A program made the translations under genes and the position numbers. 10,852 nt of DNA from NCBI GenBank assembly GCA_903899865.1, contig CAIUKZ010000475.1, positions 1 to 10,852 on the forward strand. Reading direction: 5' to 3'. The DNA is from an uncultured Bacteroidales bacterium. GTDB lineage: Bacteria > Bacteroidota > Bacteroidia > Bacteroidales > Paludibacteraceae. Numbering within the stretch: the first letter of the stretch is position 1; each line of letters opens with the position of its first letter. Shown here piece by piece: positions 6,712 to 10,852 of this stretch. The notes beneath the pieces were generated by a model, which ran no database searches, was not told the origin of the DNA, and saw only the letters and a program-made list of their open reading frames with translations.

Positions 6712-6980
6712 AGCAAGATAAGTTGAAGGTGGTTGTGTGAAGTGGAATTGCGCACTAGCTAATCACATTAATTCGTAATCCTATAGTACTATTTCACTGC
6801 AATTAATAAAATTAAAATGTAAGTATCAAATTTTTGGGGTGTTTAATTTTATTGAAAACATTAAAATCATATAATAAACAGATATATAGACGATTATCTA
6901 ATGTTAAATAATTTCGGAGAGGGTTGGGCAGAAGCTAAAATGATGTACCTTTGTAGGGTTTAAATCTTACGAGTCCGACC
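6712..6980. promoter_or_regulatory. AT-rich divergent intergenic region
   Basis: This 269-base AT-rich spacer lies between the divergent beta-helix and tatD genes and must carry promoters for both. A good match is seen only for tatD (listed separately). On the minus strand I found no clear TAnnTTTG box before the beta-helix gene, so that promoter may be of another sigma type or weak. Confidence 0.5.
6924..6953 (+). promoter_or_regulatory. Predicted tatD promoter
   Basis: TTG at 6924-6926 and TACCTTTG at 6946-6953 are separated by 19 bases, matching the Bacteroidota housekeeping promoter (TTTG, about 19, TAnnTTTG). The expected transcription start near 6960 would give a leader of about 20 bases before the ATG at 6981. 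Confidence 0.65.
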
Positions 6981-7769
6981 ATGATAGACACACATTCACA
7001 TATTTACTCAGAGGAATTTGACAGTGATAGCCCAGAGGTAATACTTCGTGCTAAAGCGATGGGGGTGACGCACATCATCCTGCCCAATGTGGACAGCGAA
7101 TCACTCCCGCGCATGTTGGCTTTGGAAGCTGCGCATCCTCACTACTGCTACGCAGCCATCGGAGTGCATCCTACGAGCATCAAAGAAAATTTCCATACCG
7201 AACTGGACCTCGTAAAATCGGAACTAGAGCGCAAAAAATACATTGCCATTGGTGAGATAGGCATTGACCTGTATTGGGACAAAACCTTTCTAAACGAACA
7301 AATCCAAGCTTTCCAAACCCAACTGCAATGGGCGCTTGATTATCAACTACCTGTCATCATTCACGTCCGCGATTCATTCGCCGAAACCATGCAAACCCTC
7401 GCATCGTTCAAAAACAAAGGGCTGAAAGGTGTGTTTCACAGTTTTACAGGTACGCTGGCAGAAGCAGAGGAAATCATCGCTTTCGGAGGGATCAAAATAG
7501 GCATCAACGGCATCGTAACGTTCAAAAACTCGGGATTGGCGGCGGTGCTATCTCAGATTGACATCCGTCACCTCTTGCTGGAGACCGACTCGCCCTACCT
7601 CACACCCGCTCCCCACCGTGGTAAACGCAACGAAAGCGCTTATACCGCTCTAGTGGCAGAAAAACTGGCAGAAGTTTATGCTATGTCAGTGGAAGAAGTG
7701 GATAAGATTACGACTGAAAATGCAAAAGAAATTTTCAAAGGAATATCCGAATCCGAAATCATATCATAA
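6981..7769 (+). CDS. tatD: TatD-family metal-dependent hydrolase (DNase)
   Basis: A 262-residue cytoplasmic TIM-barrel hydrolase of the TatD family; characterised members are metal-dependent DNases involved in DNA repair or degradation. The metal-ligand pattern is complete: His5 and His7 in DTHSHI, Glu92 in GEIGIDLYW, His128 in IIHVRDSF, His153 in FHSFTG and Asp203 in ETDSPYL. GVHP at 61-64 is also typical. Length is normal for the family (about 255-265) and the start at 6981 gives the standard N terminus MIDTHSH. The gene is GC-richer than the secreted-protein genes to its left and has its own promoter. It ends 29 bases before tRNA-Ser. The family has several paralogues per genome (TatD, YcfH, YjjV), so the exact orthologue is uncertain. 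Confidence 0.93.
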   Translation: MIDTHSHIYSEEFDSDSPEVILRAKAMGVTHIILPNVDSESLPRMLALEAAHPHYCYAAIGVHPTSIKENFHTELDLVKSELERKKYIAIGEIGIDLYWDKTFLNEQIQAFQTQLQWALDYQLPVIIHVRDSFAETMQTLASFKNKGLKGVFHSFTGTLAEAEEIIAFGGIKIGINGIVTFKNSGLAAVLSQIDIRHLLLETDSPYLTPAPHRGKRNESAYTALVAEKLAEVYAMSVEEVDKITTENAKEIFKGISESEIIS

Positions 7770-7777
7770 TTTTTTTG

Positions 7778-7785
7778 TAACTTTG
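7778..7785 (+). promoter_or_regulatory. -7 box of the tRNA-Ser promoter
   Basis: TAACTTTG is an exact Bacteroidota -7 element, 13 bases before the first base of tRNA-Ser and starting 9 bases after the tatD stop. I see no good TTTG at the expected -33 position, where the end of tatD lies. The tRNA is therefore probably transcribed independently of tatD. Confidence 0.6.
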
Positions 7786-7798
7786 CAGTCCGTTCCAT

Positions 7799-7886
7799 GG
7801 AGAGGTGCTCGAGCGGTTGAAGAGGTACGCTTGGAAAGCGTATGTACTCCAAAAGGGTACCGGGGGTTCGAATCCCTTCCTCTCCG
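7799..7886 (+). tRNA. tRNA-Ser (anticodon GGA)
   Basis: An 88-base class II tRNA. The acceptor stem GGAGAGG (7799-7805) pairs with CCTCTCC (7879-7885), with discriminator G at 7886. The anticodon stem TACGC/GCGTA (7826-7830/7838-7842) encloses the loop TTGGAAA, giving anticodon GGA at 7833-7835, which reads UCC and UCU serine codons. A long variable arm (GTAC...GTAC, about 7844-7860) is as expected for tRNA-Ser. The T arm is GGGGG-TTCGAAT-CCCTT with two G-U pairs. CCA is not encoded (GCAA follows). The 3' half is a likely attachment site for the integrase just downstream. Confidence 0.95.
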
Positions 7887-7908
7887 CAAATTGAATATCA
7901 AAAAACTG

Positions 7909-7944
7909 TAAAAGCTCGTAAAATCAATGATTTACGAGCTTTTA
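7909..7944. terminator. Strong hairpin after tRNA-Ser
   Basis: TAAAAGCTCGTAAA (7909-7922) and TTTACGAGCTTTTA (7931-7944) form a perfect 14-bp stem with the 8-base loop ATCAATGA. The A-rich left base and T-rich right base (followed by TATTTT) make it look like a bidirectional intrinsic terminator. It would end the tRNA-Ser transcript 23 bases after the tRNA and insulate it from the integrase region. Confidence 0.7.
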
Positions 7945-7989
7945 TATTTTCGTAAAGCTACCAAATTATTCAATTTCTATCAATATATA

Positions 7990-8135
7990 GGTGACCAATT
8001 CGGGTACCCGAAAAATTGAAGACTCTGGGTAACCGAATTTACATCAAACTCACTTGTAATCAAGCAGTTCAAATATTGAACATCTTGTACATTAAACAAA
8101 GAACAAGTATTTTTGAACAATTCTAAAGGTTACCA
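7990..8135. repeat. Inverted repeats and GGTNACC motifs upstream of the integrase
   Basis: AATTCGGGTACCC (7997-8009) is inverted at 8027-8039 (GGGTAACCGAATT) with one mismatch in 13. The left arm also contains a perfect 14-bp palindrome, TTCGGGTACCCGAA (7999-8012). The heptamer GGTNACC occurs three times: GGTGACC 7990-7996, GGTAACC 8028-8034 and GGTTACC 8129-8135. A further palindrome, GTTCAA-ATA-TTGAAC, is at 8067-8081. Lying between the presumed attL and the integrase gene, these are candidate arm-type integrase sites or operator sites; no binding is known. Confidence 0.6.
8085..8115 (+). promoter_or_regulatory. Predicted integrase promoter
   Basis: TTG at 8085-8087, 20 bases, then TATTTTTG at 8108-8115 fits the Bacteroidota promoter pattern. 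The ATG at 8139 follows 23 bases later, so the leader would be short. A GGTTACC motif (8129-8135) sits between the promoter and the start codon. Confidence 0.6.
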
Positions 8136-8138
8136 CAA

Positions 8139-9386
8139 ATGAATGCAAAACTTTCCATTCTCTTTTACGCAAAGAGAGCAAAAACCACAAATGATGGTTT
8201 AATTCCAATTTACATCCGAGTTACAGTCAATGGAGAACGTGTAGAATTAAGTACTAAACGTTACACACTACCTGAGAAATGGTCAGTAGAAGGAAGCTGT
8301 ATGAAAGGTACCAGTGCTGAAGCAAAAGCTACTAATTCCTATCTGGATGCACTTAAAGCTAAAGTTTATGACTATCAACAGCAATTAATTCGGGAGGATG
8401 AACTCGTCAATGCCGAAAACATGCGTAACAAGATCCTAGGAGTCGAGAAACGAGGGCACATGTTAATTGGCATATTCCAACAACACAATGATGAAATAAA
8501 GGCTCTAATAGGTAAGGACTACGCATTAGGCACACTTACACGATATGAAACCTCACTAAAGCATACAGTCAATTTCATTAAATGGAAATACAAAATTTCA
8601 GACATTGACATTCGTAAGATTGACCACGAATTTATAACCAGCTATGAATTTTATCTCAAGAGTGTTTGCAATTGCTGTCAGAATACCACCTCCAAATACA
8701 TTAAGAATTTTGGTAAAATTATACGAATTTGTATGGCCAATGGTTGGCTAGAGAAGAATCCATTTCTTAACCACAAAAGTAAGATTGTGGAAGTTGAACG
8801 CACATTCTTATGCATGGAAGAAATTGAAACGATGCTTCAAAAAAATTACACGAGCGAAAGATTAAATCAGGTCAAGGACATTTTCCTTTTCAGTTGTTTC
8901 ACGGGCTTAGCTTATGCAGATGTAAAAAAGTTATCTCGTAAAAATATTGGCTTTGGAGTGGATGGAGAGAAATGGATATTTATTAATAGAACGAAAACAG
9001 ATACAAGGTCCAACATTCCTATCTTGCCAATTGCAAACTATATACTAGAAAAATACCAAGACCATCCACAGGTGGTGAATCAAGATAAATTGTTACCGAT
9101 TCTCAGCAATCAAAAAATGAATTGCTATCTGAAAGAAATTGCTGACACTTGCCAAATTGATAAGCCCCTTACCTTTCACATTGCTCGTCACACATTTGCT
9201 ACTACGGTCACACTTTCCAATGGTGTACCAATCGAAAGTGTTTCCAAAATGTTAGGTCACAAGAATCTTAAAACAACCCAACATTATGCAAAGATTCTTG
9301 ATTTGAAAGTGAGCAATGATATGCAAATACTCAAGGAGAAATTTGGCAACCTATCAATATCCAATTCCAAGAAATTGGCAATTTAA
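8139..9386 (+). CDS. int: Tyrosine recombinase/integrase (Bacteroidetes IntDOT-like type)
   Basis: A 415-residue site-specific recombinase that would integrate and excise the element at the tRNA-Ser site. Domains: an N-terminal arm-DNA-binding domain (about 1-100; SILFYAKRAKTTNDGLIPIYIRVTVNG is typical), a core-binding SAM-like domain (about 108-212) and a catalytic domain (about 220-400). Catalytic residues visible: Lys286 (in RTKTDTR), His347 and Arg350 in HIARHTF, His374 in MLGHKN and nucleophile Tyr383 in TTQHYAKI. The first catalytic Arg of the classic RKHRH set is replaced by Ala258 in FTGLAYADVKKL. Members of this Bacteroidetes group, such as IntDOT of CTnDOT, also lack that Arg, so the enzyme is probably active. 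Length is close to IntDOT (411). It begins 252 bases past tRNA-Ser and is followed by a strong terminator. Confidence 0.95.
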   Translation: MNAKLSILFYAKRAKTTNDGLIPIYIRVTVNGERVELSTKRYTLPEKWSVEGSCMKGTSAEAKATNSYLDALKAKVYDYQQQLIREDELVNAENMRNKILGVEKRGHMLIGIFQQHNDEIKALIGKDYALGTLTRYETSLKHTVNFIKWKYKISDIDIRKIDHEFITSYEFYLKSVCNCCQNTTSKYIKNFGKIIRICMANGWLEKNPFLNHKSKIVEVERTFLCMEEIETMLQKNYTSERLNQVKDIFLFSCFTGLAYADVKKLSRKNIGFGVDGEKWIFINRTKTDTRSNIPILPIANYILEKYQDHPQVVNQDKLLPILSNQKMNCYLKEIADTCQIDKPLTFHIARHTFATTVTLSNGVPIESVSKMLGHKNLKTTQHYAKILDLKVSNDMQILKEKFGNLSISNSKKLAI

Positions 9387-9406
9387 TAATTGGAAAATGG
9401 AAGCCA

Positions 9407-9448
9407 AATCCGACCAGTCATTCGTTGGCTGGTCGGATTCTTTTTTTT
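9407..9448 (+). terminator. Strong intrinsic terminator of the integrase gene
   Basis: AATCCGACCAG (9407-9417) pairs perfectly with CTGGTCGGATT (9429-9439) in an 11-bp GC-rich stem with an 11-base loop, then C and eight T. It lies 20 bases past the integrase stop and should separate integrase transcription from rteC. Confidence 0.9.
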
Positions 9449-9805
9449 GTGATATTTGACTATTTCATTACAGGTCAATTAAATGGAATGTGTGCAAGGA
9501 TTCCACTCCATATTTATCAGTTTAATTGCGAAAATTTTGACCTCAAAAAGTGTAATAATTTATTTCCATTATCGTTTTCTGTTTAAGCTCAGCACCACTA
9601 AAAACACCTTTATACACGCCTATATGACCTCTGACTTCCTATTCCTAACACACAAAGGTCTCCCTCCCTAAAACATTTCGAGCACGAGCTATCAAAGATG
9701 TTAATTTGATGATTTTTTATCCTTTCCGAAAAGAATTGACAGCTCTAAACCTAATTTCATTTTCCTAAACAATGTTGATTAACAAGCTCGAATCAGTTTA
9801 GCGCT
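9449..9805. other. Long rteC leader/spacer without a clear gene
   Basis: This 357-base AT-rich stretch shows no convincing gene. A 62-codon frame at 9483-9671 has no recognisable features. Small inverted repeats are visible: TGGAAT/ATTCCA (9484-9489/9500-9505) and a widely spaced TTCGAGC (9677-9683) with GCTCGAA (9786-9792) just before the rteC start. TTAATTTG at 9701-9708 is a one-mismatch -7 box about 98 bases upstream of rteC. The length suggests an untranslated leader or a small RNA, but neither is proved. Confidence 0.45.
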
Positions 9806-10654
9806 ATGCAAGATTTGACAACGTTCATGACCAATTTAAATCTCCAATTGGAGATGTGTCTTTTAAACATTCAAGAAACAGAAATATGCAATATCAGCAA
9901 GTATCAACGAACTACCGAAAGTATATATGAAAACGTTCTCCATTTAAAGAAATTTGTTTCCAATTATACCTTTAAAAACCAAGAAGAAGAAATCGCATTC
10001 TTCAAAGACTATAAACCTAAGTTGCTTAGTCAACTTTTATATAACCGTAAGGTTTTACACATCCTCATCAAGACCCCACCAGGTAATTCAGAAATGCTTT
10101 TGGATTATTATCAAAACAATCTGAAAACTATCACTAATTTTTTCAATACTCACCAGGAGTTTTACCAGTACTATCGGTTGCGGTCAACATACAATGATGC
10201 CATTTATTTTGTTAGGCATAACAAATCGCTTTTACACTTGACTGATTGTAATAGATTGGAATTAGAGCCTGCATTTACTTCAAGCCACGACCACATTGTC
10301 GCACAGATTATGGCTAACGATAAGTTAGAGCAATATTTGAAAAATGAAATTCAATTATTAAGTCACAAGCCCCGACAAATCGAAGGTGCCGTGCTTCCAA
10401 AAAATAAATTTCAATGGACAGATACCAAATCGGCACTTGTCGAATTGATTTATGCTCTCAATTGTTCACAGTCTGTAAACAACGGGAATTGTGACATTCG
10501 CGAATTGGCGACATTCTTTGAGCAATCATTCAACATCCAGATAAATGACATATACCGCTGCTTCCAAGACATCAAATTACGAAGCACTCCCACTAAGTAT
10601 ATTGACAACCTTAAAACCTCCCTCCAAAAGAAAATTGATGAAGAATATGAATAA
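9806..10654 (+). CDS. rteC: RteC-family regulator of an integrative element
   Basis: A 282-residue protein resembling RteC (Pfam RteC), best known from the conjugative transposon CTnDOT, where RteC activates the excision operon. The C-terminal part is the most characteristic: KFQWTDTKSALVELIYALNCS at about 202-222, then NGNCDIRELATFFEQSFNIQINDIYRCFQDIKLR and the basic/acidic tail around 226-282. In RteC this region contains a winged-helix-like DNA-binding fold. The N-terminal half is helical and charged with no enzyme motif. At 282 residues it is longer than CTnDOT RteC (about 217) but similar to many RteC-domain proteins of other elements. The start at 9806 is taken; an in-frame ATG at 9827 is a possible alternative. 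No RteA/RteB two-component genes or tetracycline-resistance gene are in the window, so the upstream signal may differ from CTnDOT. Confidence 0.85.
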   Translation: MQDLTTFMTNLNLQLEMCLLNIQETEICNISKYQRTTESIYENVLHLKKFVSNYTFKNQEEEIAFFKDYKPKLLSQLLYNRKVLHILIKTPPGNSEMLLDYYQNNLKTITNFFNTHQEFYQYYRLRSTYNDAIYFVRHNKSLLHLTDCNRLELEPAFTSSHDHIVAQIMANDKLEQYLKNEIQLLSHKPRQIEGAVLPKNKFQWTDTKSALVELIYALNCSQSVNNGNCDIRELATFFEQSFNIQINDIYRCFQDIKLRSTPTKYIDNLKTSLQKKIDEEYE

Positions 10655-10668
10655 TTTATAATAAAATT

Positions 10669-10686
10669 CATTCCCCATGTGGAATG
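10669..10686 (+). other. Small hairpin after rteC
   Basis: CATTCC (10669-10674) pairs with GGAATG (10681-10686) around CCATGT, 14 bases past the rteC stop. No T-run follows, so it is at best a weak terminator or an mRNA-end structure. Confidence 0.35.
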
Positions 10687-10735
10687 CCTTGTGAATAAAT
10701 TCCTTCAAAACCCACCAAATTTGCCAGCAAATAAA

Positions 10736-10782
10736 AGTCAAGACTCATTTCACGCCAACGGCATCTGTCTTGGTTCTTGACT
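10736..10782. repeat. Inverted repeat AGTCAAGA...TCTTGACT upstream of the last gene
   Basis: A perfect 8-bp inverted repeat (10736-10743/10775-10782) encloses 31 bases with a small inner hairpin, GCC-AAC-GGC (10754-10762). It is followed by TAAAATTATTAATT and repeated TTAATTAT blocks up to the ATG at 10825. It may be an operator, a terminator-like structure for rteC, or a structured leader of the next gene. Confidence 0.45.
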
Positions 10783-10824
10783 AAAATTATTAATTCTTAA
10801 TTATCAATTTTTAATTATTTAATT

Positions 10825-10852
10825 ATGGCAAATTTCAATCTTTCACTAAATC
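10825..10852 (+). CDS. Start of an unidentified gene, truncated by the window edge
   Basis: ATG at 10825 opens a frame MANFNLSLN that continues to the last base. It follows an AT-rich leader of repeated TTAATT(AT) blocks, common before start codons in Bacteroidota. The opening resembles the first strand of arm-DNA-binding domains of Bacteroidetes tyrosine integrases (pattern FNLSLD-RR-K-G-YP), which would make it a second recombinase. Nine residues are far too few to decide, so no function is assigned. Confidence 0.4.

Larger units (their letters stand above)
7862..10852. mobile_element. Left end of a tRNA-Ser-integrated element (integrase + RteC)
   Basis: A tyrosine integrase gene starts 252 bases past the 3' end of tRNA-Ser and reads away from it, followed by an rteC-like regulator. 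That is the standard layout of an integrative element whose attL overlaps the tRNA 3' end. The element runs off the right edge, so attR and any transfer genes are not seen. The left boundary is placed at the T-arm only by convention; the true crossover point is unknown. The element could be an ICE, a mobilizable element or a remnant island. Confidence 0.6.

Noticed and set aside
7678..7911. 77-codon frame overlapping the tatD end and tRNA-Ser
   Set aside because: It runs out of frame through tatD and straight through the tRNA, so it is not a gene.
7909..7944. The 14-bp inverted repeat as an attachment core
   Set aside because: Its A/T-rich bases, position just after the tRNA and hairpin shape fit a terminator better; integrase crossover sites at tRNAs usually lie within the tRNA 3' end.
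8139..9386. Integrase inactive because the first catalytic Arg is missing
   Set aside because: The IntDOT group naturally lacks this Arg and is active; the remaining Lys, His, Arg, His and Tyr are all present.
9483..9671. 62-codon plus-strand frame between integrase and rteC
   Set aside because: No promoter, motif or protein-like pattern; low-complexity composition expected of AT-rich spacer DNA.
1..10852. CRISPR array, rRNA or replication origin
   Set aside because: No regularly spaced repeat series, rRNA motifs or origin-like iterons were seen.

Overview
The window is bacterial and almost certainly from the Bacteroidota, probably a Bacteroidales-like anaerobe. Four signals agree: Bacteroidota-type promoters (TAnnTTTG -7 boxes with a TTG/TTTG about 19-22 bases upstream), two secreted proteins with C-terminal type IX secretion (Por) sorting domains, a tyrosine integrase of the IntDOT-like Bacteroidetes type, and an RteC-family regulator. 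The species cannot be named from the sequence.

Layout. 1-673: the 3' part of guaA (GMP synthase), visibly GC-richer than what follows. 674-970: non-coding, with four short GC-rich palindromes. 971-1537: a small predicted lipoprotein. 1538-3000: an AAA_14/DUF4143-type ATPase gene (minus strand) bracketed by two 63-bp copies of a near-palindromic sequence. A short unidentified minus-strand coding-like remnant lies just outside the left copy. 3081-6711: two minus-strand genes for large secreted proteins, an SGNH/GDSL-like hydrolase and a right-handed beta-helix (polysaccharide lyase-like) protein, both with type IX sorting domains and probably co-transcribed from the beta-helix gene. 6981-7769: tatD (metal-dependent DNase family), divergent from the beta-helix gene. 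7799-7886: tRNA-Ser(GGA).

The right part, from the 3' end of tRNA-Ser onward, looks like the left end of an integrated element. A tyrosine integrase (8139-9386) reads away from the tRNA and ends in a strong intrinsic terminator. It is followed by a long leader, an rteC-like gene (9806-10654), a hairpin-bearing spacer, and the first codons of another gene running off the window. The integrase would catalyse integration into and excision from the tRNA gene. The RteC-like protein, by analogy with CTnDOT, would control excision or transfer genes. No conjugation genes are visible, so whether the element is an ICE, a mobilizable element or a simple island is undetermined.

The least ordinary structure is the ATPase cassette. 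Its two flanking repeats are 57/63 identical and each folds back on itself. They sit almost exactly at the gene's borders; the copy at the 5' side overlaps the predicted promoter, and the copy at the 3' side runs into a perfect 20-bp palindrome over the stop codon. This is compatible with a mobile cassette or with an operator-controlled gene. The window alone does not decide between them.
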